Origin: Aquincola sp.
GTDB lineage: Bacteria; Pseudomonadota; Gammaproteobacteria; Burkholderiales; Burkholderiaceae_C
Direction: 5' to 3'
DNA: 9,341 nt
NCBI GenBank assembly: GCA_029884035.1
Contig: JAOUIM010000115.1
Coordinates: 1 to 9,341 of the forward strand
In this document: piece by piece, positions 1 through 7,605 of the stretch
Position numbering within the stretch: the first letter of the stretch is position 1
How the letters are laid out: each line of letters begins with the position of its first letter
Position numbers and translations under genes: made by a program
The notes under the pieces: model-generated
Database searches by the model: none
The model's input: the letters and a program-made list of their open reading frames with translations, nothing else
What the model was told of the DNA's origin: nothing

Positions 1-1084
1 TCAGGCCCCAGAACAATTCCGGGTTGCTGGTCATCACCTGCGGGCCGGGCTGGATCCCCTTGATCGTCATCGCACCGACCATCAGCGCCATCACCGCGTT
101 CGGCGGAATGCCCAGCGTGAGCATCGGGATGAAACTGGTCTGCGCCCCGGCGTTGTTCGCCGATTCAGGCCCGGCGACGCCGCGGATGTTGCCCTGGCCG
201 AAGGGCACTTCGCCGGGCTTCATCTTCATCTTCTTCTCGACCGTGTAGGCCGCGAACGACGACAACAGCGCCCCACCACCCGGCAGCACACCCAGTATCG
301 AGCCCAGCGCGGTGCCGCGCAGGATGGCCGGGAAGGCGTTCTTCATGTCCTCCTTGGTCGGCATCAGGCCCTTAACGTCCTTGGTGAAGACTTCGCGATG
401 CTCTGCCGGCATCCCGAGATTGGCGACGATCTCGCCGAAGCCGAAGATGCCCATCGCGATCACGACGAAGCCGATTCCGTCGGTGAGTTCCGGGATGTCG
501 AAGCTGTAGCGTGGCACGCCCGAGATCACGTCGGTATTGATCTGGCCGAGCAACAGGCCGAGCAGGATCATCGCGATGGCCTTGATGAGCGAGCCCGACG
601 CCAGCACCACCGCACCGATCAGGCCCAGCACCATCAGCGAGAAGTACTCCGCGGGTCCGAACTTGAACGCGAGCTCGGTCAGCGGCGGCGCGAACGCCGC
701 GATGATTACTGTACCCACGCAGCCCGCGAAGAACGAGCCGACGCCAGCCGCGGCCAGCGCCGGTCCGGCCCGGCCCTGCCGCGCCATCTTGTAGCCATCG
801 ATCGCGGTCACGACCGAGCTCGATTCGCCGGGTACGTTGATGAGGATTGCGGTCGTCGAGCCGCCGTACTGCGCACCGTAGTAGATGCCGGCCAGCATGA
901 TGAGCGCCGGCGTCGCATCGAGCGCATAGATCGACGGCAGCAGCATCGCGATCGTCGCGACCGGCCCGAGGCCAGGCAGCACGCCGATCAACGTGCCCAG
1001 CACGGCGCCGCCGAACGCGTAGAGCAGATTCGTCAGCGAGAAGGCGACGCCGAAACCCAGTGCCAGGTTGTTCAGAAGGTCCAT
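1..1084 (-). CDS. tctA: TctA-family large permease subunit of a tripartite tricarboxylate transporter (3' end cut by window edge)
   Basis: This is the large integral-membrane subunit of a TTT-family secondary transporter, which takes up di- and tricarboxylates or similar organic acids with TctB and a periplasmic TctC/Bug receptor. 361 codons are visible from ATG 1084. The family is normally about 500 residues, so the last quarter is outside the window; the TCA at bases 1-3 looks like a stop but is out of frame. The protein is strongly hydrophobic. The family's repeated loop motif appears twice, as GVLPGLGP (residues 34-41) and GVLPGGGA (265-272), fitting its two homologous halves. Other typical segments are YYGAQYGGSTTAILINVPGE (69-87 region) and LGIPPNAV near residue 324, followed by IQPGP. 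The start lies 9 bases after the tctB stop, and the likely ribosome site GAGG overlaps that stop (TGAGG). Family assignment is firm; the substrate cannot be read from sequence. Confidence 0.95.
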   Translation of the reverse strand, partial: MDLLNNLALGFGVAFSLTNLLYAFGGAVLGTLIGVLPGLGPVATIAMLLPSIYALDATPALIMLAGIYYGAQYGGSTTAILINVPGESSSVVTAIDGYKMARQGRAGPALAAAGVGSFFAGCVGTVIIAAFAPPLTELAFKFGPAEYFSLMVLGLIGAVVLASGSLIKAIAMILLGLLLGQINTDVISGVPRYSFDIPELTDGIGFVVIAMGIFGFGEIVANLGMPAEHREVFTKDVKGLMPTKEDMKNAFPAILRGTALGSILGVLPGGGALLSSFAAYTVEKKMKMKPGEVPFGQGNIRGVAGPESANNAGAQTSFIPMLTLGIPPNAVMALMVGAMTIKGIQPGPQVMTSNPELFWGL

Positions 1085-1093
1085 GCGCTTGCC

Positions 1094-1558
1094 TCAGGCG
1101 GCCAGGAAGGCCGGCCACAACGGGATCACGAGCTTGAGCCCGACGATGAAGATGAGCCAGCTGCCCAGCGTGAGAACTGCGGCATTGATCAACGCGTCGC
1201 GCCAATGGAACTCGTCGCCCGCCATGGCCGCGACGACCACCAGGATCGGAAGCCCGGCCACCATGCCCAGGTGCGGCAGGGCCCAGCCGAAGACCGCCAC
1301 GGACCCGCTGATCCACAGCAGCGGCTTCCAGGCCCAGGGGCCGATCTTGTCGCCCCCTTCGGTCTCGATCGTCAGCGCCTTGAAAAGCACCAGCCCCCCC
1401 AGGATGGCGAGCAGGACGCCCAGGCCGAACGGAAAGTAGCCGGGGCCTGGCCGCGCCGAGCTGCCGAAGTTGTAGTACGTGGCGCCCCAGGCAAAACCGA
1501 TTCCCACGACCACGAACATCAGGCCCGACCAGAAGTCGCGCTCGCTCTTGATTTTCAT
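1094..1558 (-). CDS. tctB: TctB-family small membrane subunit of a tripartite tricarboxylate transporter
   Basis: This is the small membrane subunit (TctB, DUF1468) that pairs with TctA in the inner membrane. The product is 154 residues, a normal size. Hydrophobic segments lie near residues 11-27, 43-61, 79-95, 97-113 and 123-146, consistent with four or five membrane spans. The typical glycine/proline loop before the second span reads RPGPGYFPFGLG (36-47). The frame is open further upstream to 1675, but ATG 1558 is chosen because GGAGGAGAG sits 7 bases before it and the upstream extension is Arg/Pro/Glu-rich and unlike the family. Normally a tctC receptor gene precedes tctB; here the preceding gene is an unrelated GspE-type ATPase ending 100 bases upstream. 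The receptor is probably encoded elsewhere, as is common in Burkholderiales with many scattered Bug receptors (established knowledge). Confidence 0.92.
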   Translation of the reverse strand: MKIKSERDFWSGLMFVVVGIGFAWGATYYNFGSSARPGPGYFPFGLGVLLAILGGLVLFKALTIETEGGDKIGPWAWKPLLWISGSVAVFGWALPHLGMVAGLPILVVVAAMAGDEFHWRDALINAAVLTLGSWLIFIVGLKLVIPLWPAFLAA

Positions 1559-1565
1559 CGACCAG

Positions 1566-1574
1566 CTCTCCTCC
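1566..1574 (-). promoter_or_regulatory. Shine-Dalgarno sequence that fixes the tctB start
   Basis: On the minus strand this reads GGAGGAGAG and ends 7 bases before ATG 1558. It is the strongest ribosome site in the window and rules out the longer upstream reading of tctB. Confidence 0.75.
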
Positions 1575-1596
1575 GGCGCGGCGACCGGCTGCGGGC

Positions 1597-1602
1597 ATTC
1601 TA
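1597..1602 (-). promoter_or_regulatory. Putative -10 element of a tctBA promoter
   Basis: The minus strand reads TAGAAT, five of six matches to the sigma-70 -10 consensus, in an otherwise very GC-rich 100-base gap. A start about 7 bases downstream would give a leader of roughly 30 bases to tctB. No good -35 hexamer is seen 16-18 bases upstream (CCGTGT or GCCGTG), so the promoter may depend on an activator or may not be real. A two-component regulator of the TctDE type is a common controller of such transporters, but none is in the window. Confidence 0.35.
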
Positions 1603-1626
1603 GGCAGCGACCCTCTTCACACGGCT

Positions 1627-1637
1627 GTGGTTTCCAC
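1627..1637. repeat. Small perfect inverted repeat in the intergenic gap
   Basis: GTGG-TTT-CCAC is a 4-bp stem with a three-base loop. It lies between the GspE-type gene and the putative tctBA -10 element, about 25 bases upstream of TAGAAT. It could be a small operator half or part of a terminator, but so short a repeat is expected by chance. Confidence 0.2.
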
Positions 1638-1642
1638 GCATG

Positions 1643-1673
1643 AAAACGCTGCGCCACGTCACGCCAGCGCAGC
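1643..1673 (-). terminator. Possible rho-independent terminator at the end of the GspE-type gene
   Basis: Bases 1648-1654 and 1667-1673 form a perfect 7-bp inverted repeat (GCTGCGC/GCGCAGC) with a 12-base loop. On the minus strand the stem is followed by GTTTTC. The hairpin overlaps the stop codon of the GspE-type gene (1661-1659). The long loop and short T run make it a weak candidate, and read-through into tctBA cannot be excluded. Confidence 0.3.
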
Positions 1674-3479
1674 ACGCGGGCCTTCCCAGGCCGGTGTGGT
1701 CCGCAGCACCTCCTCGAGCGTCGTGACCCCTTCGGCCACCTTCATCACGCCCGAGGCACGCAGCGGATGCATGCCATCAGCCAGCGCCTGGCGTCGAAGT
1801 GCGTCGGCATCGAGCGTCGGGTGGATGTGCAGCCGGGCCTCTTCGGACAGCTGCATGAGCTCGTACAAGCCCACGCGGCCGCGGTAACCCGTCATGCGGC
1901 ACTCGAGGCAGCCCACCGGCTTGTAGACACTCGCCCGACCCTTGAGCTTCCACGGCGCGATCGCGGCATCGAGCGCCTCGGTCGACGCCTTGTCGTCAGG
2001 CTGCTTGCAGCTCGGACACAGCGTGCGCGCCAGGCGCTGCGCCAGCACGCCGATCACCGTGGCAGAGATCAGGTAGGGCGGCACACCGAGGTCGACCAGG
2101 CGCGTGATCGCACTTGCGGAATCGTTCGTGTGCAACGTCGAGAAGACCAGGTGACCGGTCAGCGCCGCCTGGATCGCCATCTCTGCGGTCTCCAGATCGC
2201 GGATCTCGCCCACCATGATGATGTCCGGGTCCTGCCGCATCAGCGCGCGCAGCCCTTCTGCGAAACCCAGATCGAGCGCGGGTTGCACCTGCGTCTGGTT
2301 CAGCGCAGGCTCGATCATCTCGATCGGATCCTCCACGGTGCAGACGTTCACCTCGTCGGTGGCCAGCCGCTTGAGCGTGGCGTACAGCGTCGTCGTCTTG
2401 CCACTGCCGGTCGGGCCGGTGACCAGAACGATCCCATGCGGTCGCGTGATCAATTCGTTCCAGCGTTCCGCGTCGCGCGCGCCGAAACCCAGGGCCTCGA
2501 CGCCCTTGACGACGGTGTCGGGGTCGAAGATGCGCATCACCATCTTCTCGCCGAACGCGGTGGGCAGCGTCGCCAGACGCATCTCGACCTCGCCGCCGGG
2601 CTGTCCGTCCGATTCGGGCCGCACGGTCTTGATACGCCCATCGAGTGGTCGGCGCTTCTCCACCACGTCCATGCGTCCCAGCAGCTTGATGCGCGCCGTC
2701 ATCGCGTTCATCACCGTGATCGGCGCCTGGTACACCGTGTGCAGGACACCATCGATGCGGAAACGGATCGTGCCCATCTCGCGCCGTGGTTCGAGGTGGA
2801 TATCGCTCGCGCGCTGGTCGAAGGCGTACTGCCACAGCCAATCGACCACCTGCACGACGCCGGCGTCGTTGGCGTCGAGCTGCTTGTTGGTCTTGCCCAG
2901 TTCCACGAGCTGCTCGAAGCTCGCCAGCGCATTGGCCTCGCCGCGCTTGGCCGCTGCCTTGACTGAGCTGGCCAGGGTGAAGAATTCGGTCGTGTACTTC
3001 TGAATGTCCAGCGGATTGGCCAGCACGAGCTTCAGGCGGCGCCGTGTATGGGCCTCGATCTCGCGCACCCAGGCGTTGTCCAGCGGCTCGCTGGTGGCCA
3101 CCGTCACCTCGGTCAGGCCCACCAGCACCGGCAGGGCGCGGTGCTTTTCCGCATACGCGATCGACATCACGTCGGCGACACGCGCCACGTCGACCTTGAG
3201 CGGATCGATGCGCAGGTAGCCCAGTCCCAGGTGCTGTGCCAGCCACTCGGTGAGCGCATCGATGTCGAGCGCGCGGCCATTGCGCTCGTCGACGAGGCCG
3301 GCCGCCCCCAGGCGCACCAGCGGGTGCTGGCTCGAGTCGCCGGCGCCGAAGCGGGTGCGCACGCGCTGCGCCTCGGCGGTCGAGATGGCCCCGTCCTGCT
3401 GCATCCACAGCACGAGCTGGCGCCAGTCCAGGCGGGCGGTGGGTACTTCGGTCAGACGTGCGGGAGGCGTCGCGGTCAT
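1659..3479 (-). CDS. GspE/PulE/PilB-family secretion or pilus assembly ATPase (orphan)
   Basis: This is a hexameric cytoplasmic motor ATPase of the type II secretion/type IV pilus family, 606 residues long. Residues 1-70 are a helical N-terminal extension, and about 70-165 resemble the T2SSE N-terminal domain. The motor core follows, with Walker A GPTGSGKT (355-362), Asp box TVEDPIE (381-387), Walker B DPDIIMVGEIRD (417-428) and His box HLVFSTLHTNDS (443-454). A zinc-binding four-cysteine module (C488, C491, C524, C527) is the hallmark of GspE/PilB rather than PilT/PilU. All key residues are present, so it should be active. It starts 10 bases after the SpeE-like gene with only a weak upstream TGAG, so it is probably the last gene of the tatD operon. 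No gspD, gspF, pilC, pseudopilin or prepilin peptidase gene is near. The partner system is unknown, so no gspE or pilB symbol is given. Confidence 0.95.
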   Translation of the reverse strand: MTATPPARLTEVPTARLDWRQLVLWMQQDGAISTAEAQRVRTRFGAGDSSQHPLVRLGAAGLVDERNGRALDIDALTEWLAQHLGLGYLRIDPLKVDVARVADVMSIAYAEKHRALPVLVGLTEVTVATSEPLDNAWVREIEAHTRRRLKLVLANPLDIQKYTTEFFTLASSVKAAAKRGEANALASFEQLVELGKTNKQLDANDAGVVQVVDWLWQYAFDQRASDIHLEPRREMGTIRFRIDGVLHTVYQAPITVMNAMTARIKLLGRMDVVEKRRPLDGRIKTVRPESDGQPGGEVEMRLATLPTAFGEKMVMRIFDPDTVVKGVEALGFGARDAERWNELITRPHGIVLVTGPTGSGKTTTLYATLKRLATDEVNVCTVEDPIEMIEPALNQTQVQPALDLGFAEGLRALMRQDPDIIMVGEIRDLETAEMAIQAALTGHLVFSTLHTNDSASAITRLVDLGVPPYLISATVIGVLAQRLARTLCPSCKQPDDKASTEALDAAIAPWKLKGRASVYKPVGCLECRMTGYRGRVGLYELMQLSEEARLHIHPTLDADALRRQALADGMHPLRASGVMKVAEGVTTLEEVLRTTPAWEGPRAALA

Positions 3480-3489
3480 GCGGGCTCAA

Positions 3490-4251
3490 CTATAGGGCCG
3501 AGGCACCCCCGTAGGGTCGCACCATGCGCAGCCATTTGCGCGCCGGAAGGCCGTGGCGTTGTTCGATCACGGTTGCGCGGGCAATCAACTCCTCTCGCGA
3601 GGGCACGCGCACGCCACGTGCCGCCACGACCACGGTGTTGCCTTCTCGCGTGGGTTGCAGGCTCCAAACCTGATCGTCACCGAATGAAGCGGCGATTCGC
3701 GCCACGCTGCGCTCGAAGCTCGACGCGCGACCGAACAGATTGACCGACATCAGACCACCGGCGGCGAGCACGTCGCGGCACTGGCCATAGAACGCCGCAC
3801 TGTCGAGCACGGGGGCCGCGGCCTCGTCGTCGTACAGGTCGACGCACAGCACCTGGCCACAGCCGCGGTTTGCCGCATCGGCGACCCACGCCGCGGCGTC
3901 CGCCTCGACCACCGTCAGCCGTGCGTCATCGGGCGGCAGCTTGAAGCCGTGGCGACACGCTGCAATCACCGCCGGGTTGAACTCGACCGCGGTCACGCGG
4001 TCCATCTGCAGCTCTCGGTGGCAAAACCGGGTGATCGAGCCGGCGCCCAGTCCGAGCTGTACCGCGTGGCCGTGCGGCAAGTCCGCGGTGGGACGCCACA
4101 ACATCCAGGCCATCATGCGCTGCACGTACTCCAGCACGATCACCCCGGGCGCACGAACGAACATCGCGCCCTGCACCCAGGGCGTGTCGAGGTGGAGGTA
4201 GCGCACCCCGTCCTGCTCGGAGATCGTCGCCGACGGCAGTGGCCGACTCAC
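3490..4251 (-). CDS. SpeE-like (spermidine synthase family) Rossmann-fold protein
   Basis: This is a 253-residue protein of the spermidine synthase/aminopropyltransferase-like family of SAM-binding folds. The nucleotide loop reads QLGLGAGS (65-72). The ribose-binding acidic strand is VTAVEFNP (86-93, with E90), followed by EAD (116-118). VDLYDDE (137-143) lines up with the DxxDP catalytic strand of true SpeE, and AFYGQCRDVLAAGG matches the helix after it. The two Asp of DxxD (138, 141) are kept, but the Asp of the canonical GGGDG loop is Ala and the Pro after DxxD is Asp. The N-terminal beta-hairpin domain is only about 55 residues. It may therefore be an aminopropyltransferase with altered substrate or a methyltransferase-like relative. 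GTG 4251 is chosen because it overlaps the preceding stop as GTGA; the frame stays open to 4596, but that extension lies inside the neighbouring gene. The family is clear, the reaction is not. Confidence 0.85.
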   Translation of the reverse strand: MSRPLPSATISEQDGVRYLHLDTPWVQGAMFVRAPGVIVLEYVQRMMAWMLWRPTADLPHGHAVQLGLGAGSITRFCHRELQMDRVTAVEFNPAVIAACRHGFKLPPDDARLTVVEADAAAWVADAANRGCGQVLCVDLYDDEAAAPVLDSAAFYGQCRDVLAAGGLMSVNLFGRASSFERSVARIAASFGDDQVWSLQPTREGNTVVVAARGVRVPSREELIARATVIEQRHGLPARKWLRMVRPYGGASAL

Positions 4252-4748
4252 AGCAGCCCTGCCGCTTCGAACACGGCGCGCCACGCCTTGCACTTTTGCT
4301 CGAACGACCAACTGGCATTGGCCGGGCTGGTCGATGGCAGGCGGTGCACCGGCAAGCCGAGCATGCGCGTGACGCGCATGGCACGTGCCGACTCGCCACC
4401 GTTGTGCGCGATCGCCACCAGGGCCGGCAGGCGCGACGCGAGCCCCGCGAGGTCGTTGGGATGCGCGTCCTCGATCGCGCGGTCCAGGCTGCCTTCGCGT
4501 CGGCAGGCGCCGTAGACGTCCCAGATTGCGAGACCGCGGCGCTTCGCCTCGGCCACGCGCAGGGCATAGGGCATGGCAGGGAGCTCGACACCCCACAGCG
4601 CGCCGAGGATCGGCCAGAACTGATTGCGCGGATGCGCGTAGTACTGCCGTGCCGCGAGCGACGCCGCACTGGGAAAGCTGCCGAGCACGAGCAGGCGCGC
4701 GCGACGAGGCGCGATCGGCGCCAGGCCTTCCAATCGCTGTGAGGCCAT
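4248..4748 (-). CDS. Family 6 uracil-DNA glycosylase superfamily protein (DNA-deoxyinosine/hypoxanthine glycosylase type)
   Basis: This is a 166-residue single-domain base-excision repair enzyme, expected to cut hypoxanthine (deaminated adenine) from DNA in the cytoplasm. Motif 1 reads VLGSFPSAASL (21-31), followed by YYAHPRNQFW (36-45), where the Asn is the residue implicated in catalysis in this family. The C-terminal motif is AHNGGES (114-120), and the strand-loop LPSTSPAN (137-144) closes the fold. The HPRNQFW and STSPAN pair separates it from Mug (family 2) and Ung (family 1). The start ATG 4748 shares its A with the stop of tatD (TGATG), and its stop overlaps the start of the SpeE-like gene (GTGA), so translation is probably coupled across all three. 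A longer upstream reading to 4829 is rejected because it would overlap the C-terminal part of tatD. Confidence 0.88.
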   Translation of the reverse strand: MASQRLEGLAPIAPRRARLLVLGSFPSAASLAARQYYAHPRNQFWPILGALWGVELPAMPYALRVAEAKRRGLAIWDVYGACRREGSLDRAIEDAHPNDLAGLASRLPALVAIAHNGGESARAMRVTRMLGLPVHRLPSTSPANASWSFEQKCKAWRAVFEAAGLL

Positions 4749-5581
4749 CAAGCCATCACCGCGCGCAGGCGCGGCAGCGCGGCCGCCACGTTCGCGCACG
4801 TGCGTTCGGCTGCGTGCCCGAGCGTCCAACCACGAAGGCGCGCCAGCACCTCGCCAATGCGCGGCAGCTCGGCCGGCTCGTTGCGCGCAGGCGGCTGCCG
4901 GTCACGTTCGCCGGCCTTGACATACAACCACTGCGGTGGGATGTCGGGTGCGTCGGTCTCGAGCACCGGCACGTCGTCGGCCAGACTGGTCGCCAAGTGG
5001 CGGATGCGCAGCGCGCGCTCGAAGGTCAGCGCGCCGCCGAAACCGAGCTTGAATCCGCGCTCGGCAAACTGCCTTGCCTGCGAGTCGCTGCCATTGAACG
5101 CGTGGGCAATGCCGCCTGGCACCTCGATGCGGCGCAGCTGCTTGAGCAGGCCATCGGCCGAGCGCCGCACGTGCAGGATCACCGGCAGCTCGAAGTGGCG
5201 CGCCAGCTTCAGCTGCTCGGCATAGAAGTGCGCCTGGCGGACGCGGTCCAGGCCGGGCACAAAGTGATCGAGCCCGATTTCTCCCACGGCCACCAGGCGG
5301 GGATCCTCCCGGTGCATGCGCAAGGCGCCGGCCAGCCGCTCGAGATCGCCGTCGTCGGCTCGATCGACGTACAGGGGATGAATGCCCAACGCGTAAGCGA
5401 GTCCCGCCTCGTGGGCGAGCCTGCGCACGACGTCGAAGTTCGCCACCGCCACTGCCGGAAGCACCTGCATCGATACGCCCGCCGACCGCGCCCTGGCCAG
5501 CACCGCGTCGCGATCCGTGTCGAATTCCGCCGCGTCGAGGTGGCAGTGGCTGTCGATCCATTGCATCGGGGTGATTGTCAT
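4748..5581 (-). CDS. tatD: TatD-family metal-dependent deoxyribonuclease
   Basis: This is a TIM-barrel metallohydrolase of the TatD/YcfH family, known as 3'-5' DNA exonucleases or DNases. The two-metal site can be read in order: DSHCHLD (10-16; H12 and H14), GEIGLDH (100-106; E101), ILHVR (135-139; H137), IAHAFNGS (158-165; H160) and LETDAP (207-212; D210). All metal ligands are present. The protein is 277 residues from ATG 5581, slightly longer than the usual 260-265. ATG 5566, giving MQWIDSHCHL, is an equally plausible start, and neither has a strong ribosome site. The frame extends much further upstream to 5908, but that lies opposite the protease gene and is Arg/Pro/Ala-rich, so it is rejected. 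It is the first gene of the four-gene minus-strand run and is divergent from the protease gene. Confidence 0.92.
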   Translation of the reverse strand: MTITPMQWIDSHCHLDAAEFDTDRDAVLARARSAGVSMQVLPAVAVANFDVVRRLAHEAGLAYALGIHPLYVDRADDGDLERLAGALRMHREDPRLVAVGEIGLDHFVPGLDRVRQAHFYAEQLKLARHFELPVILHVRRSADGLLKQLRRIEVPGGIAHAFNGSDSQARQFAERGFKLGFGGALTFERALRIRHLATSLADDVPVLETDAPDIPPQWLYVKAGERDRQPPARNEPAELPRIGEVLARLRGWTLGHAAERTCANVAAALPRLRAVMA

Positions 5582-5599
5582 GCACGGCTTTTGCCTGCG

Positions 5600-5608
5600 T
5601 GCTACTGT
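5600..5608 (+). promoter_or_regulatory. Possible extended -10 promoter for the protease-MoxR operon
   Basis: TGC-TACTGT has the TGn extended motif ahead of a poor -10 hexamer, with no convincing -35. A start near 5615 would leave a leader of about 20 bases carrying the ribosome site. It lies within the 53-base gap that must serve both divergent operons. The call is speculative. Confidence 0.22.
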
Positions 5609-5622
5609 GGCGGCTACGCGGC

Positions 5623-5627
5623 AGGAG
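5623..5627 (+). promoter_or_regulatory. Shine-Dalgarno sequence that fixes the protease start
   Basis: AGGAG ends 7 bases before ATG 5635. It decides against the upstream in-frame ATG at 5575, which lies inside the divergent tatD gene and has no such site. Confidence 0.7.
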
Positions 5628-5634
5628 TCCAGCC

Positions 5635-6582
5635 ATGAAGCGAACCCCGCTCTACAGCGCACCTCGGCGGCCGGCGGCTGCGCCGGTGCCTGCGCCTGCG
5701 GTCGAAGCGGCGCGTGCGCCTGTGGTCGCGGTGCGCGCAGGACGCCATCACAGGCGCCGCCGATGGATCGCGCTGGGCGCACTGGCGCTGCTGATCGGCG
5801 CGCTCGCACTCTGGCGCGCCGGACCCAGCCTGGTACCGCGTGCACTGACGCAAAAGGACATCGACCGCGCGGTGCTGCACACGCTGTCCAAGACCAATCT
5901 GCCTGCACCCGCGGCCAAGGCCTATGCCGCGGTGGCCGGCTCCGTGGTCAAGGTCATCGGGTACTCCGATCCGACGCGAGCCCGGCTGCCCGAGCGCGGC
6001 CAGCGCTTGGAACGCCGTGCAGACGACAAGGATGGTGACCGCGACGAGCGTGGGTTGGGCACCGGCGTGGTGATCGTCGACAACGGCACGATCCTGACCA
6101 ACCTGCATGTGGTGCACGGCGCCAAGCGGATCAAGGTCGTGTTTGCCGACGGTCTCGAGTCCGAAGCCGACGTCGTCGGCCTGCAGCCGCAGAACGACCT
6201 CGCAGTGCTTCGGGCGCGGCGCATTCCCGACGACCTGAAGGCTGCCACGATGCGCAGCACCGCCGACCTCGCGCCGGGCGACCGCGTCACCGCGGTGGGC
6301 TTCCCCTTCGGCATCGGGCCATCGGTCAGCCACGGCGTGGTCTCGGGGCTCAAGCGCGAGTTCCGCTCCCCGGAGGGCCAGCGGATCCTTACCAACCTGA
6401 TCCAGTTCGACGCCGCGGCCAACCCCGGCAACTCAGGCGGACCGCTGGTCACCGACGACGGCGAGGTCGTGGGCGTCGTGACCGCGATCTACAACCCCAC
6501 CGAGGAGCGGTTCTTCGTCGGCATCGGTTTTGCCGTGCCGATCGAGAATGCGGCGCAGGCGGCGGGCATGCCCCCCTTCTAG
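5635..6582 (+). CDS. Membrane-anchored trypsin-like serine protease (HtrA/Deg S1C type, no PDZ domain)
   Basis: The protein is 315 residues. An N-terminal cytoplasmic tail of about 43 residues, rich in Pro, Ala and Arg, ends in RHHRRRRW and is followed by one membrane span (about 44-60). By the positive-inside rule the rest is periplasmic. A charged linker (about 115-140) precedes the protease domain. The catalytic triad is readable: H158 in TNLHVVHG, D188 in QNDLAVL and S267 in PGNSGGPL, with the usual GxGTGVVI entry strand at 140-147. The protein ends at GMPPF soon after the last strand, so there is no PDZ domain; the family's PDZ-controlled oligomer regulation must be absent or supplied by another protein. 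Its stop TAG forms part of the ribosome site of the MoxR gene (TAGGAG), tying it to the MoxR operon. It may process or degrade envelope proteins handled by that module; this role is inferred from context. Confidence 0.9.
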   Translation: MKRTPLYSAPRRPAAAPVPAPAVEAARAPVVAVRAGRHHRRRRWIALGALALLIGALALWRAGPSLVPRALTQKDIDRAVLHTLSKTNLPAPAAKAYAAVAGSVVKVIGYSDPTRARLPERGQRLERRADDKDGDRDERGLGTGVVIVDNGTILTNLHVVHGAKRIKVVFADGLESEADVVGLQPQNDLAVLRARRIPDDLKAATMRSTADLAPGDRVTAVGFPFGIGPSVSHGVVSGLKREFRSPEGQRILTNLIQFDAAANPGNSGGPLVTDDGEVVGVVTAIYNPTEERFFVGIGFAVPIENAAQAAGMPPF

Positions 6583-6591
6583 GAGACACAG

Positions 6592-7597
<1,006 letters not shown>

Positions 7598-7605
<8 letters not shown>

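Noticed and set aside
1..3. TCA as the stop codon of tctA
   Set aside because: Counting from ATG 1084, the codons fall on 4-2, so this TGA is out of frame. The gene continues past the window.
372..1598. Minus-strand reading frame of 408 codons in a second frame of tctBA
   Set aside because: Low-complexity Arg/Gly/Asp composition, out of frame with TctA and TctB, which read cleanly in their own frames.
398..1603. Plus-strand reading frame of 401 codons opposite tctA and tctB
   Set aside because: The product is Arg/Asp/His/Gln-rich with no fold motif, and it lies opposite two well-recognised membrane protein genes. It is a typical GC-rich antisense shadow.
1767..2966. Plus-strand reading frame of 399 codons opposite the GspE-type gene
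   Set aside because: His/Arg/Gln-rich product with no motif; the opposite strand has all ATPase boxes.
1996..3489. Minus-strand reading frame of 497 codons in an alternate frame of the GspE-type gene
   Set aside because: Arg/Gly/Ala/Asp-rich shadow of the true frame; no motifs.
3479..3492. Promoter between the SpeE-like gene and the GspE-type gene
   Set aside because: Only 10 bases separate the genes, and no promoter element is visible there, so read-through from the tatD operon is simpler.
4252..4596. N-terminal extension of the SpeE-like protein
   Set aside because: It would overlap most of the glycosylase gene and is Arg/Pro/Gly-rich. GTG 4251 gives a family-like N-terminus and a GTGA overlap.
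4385..5638. Plus-strand reading frame of 417 codons opposite the glycosylase and tatD genes
   Set aside because: It crosses two recognised genes and has shadow-like composition.
5582..5908. N-terminal extension of TatD
   Set aside because: It lies opposite the protease gene's start and has shadow composition; TatD begins normally with the DSHCHLD strand.
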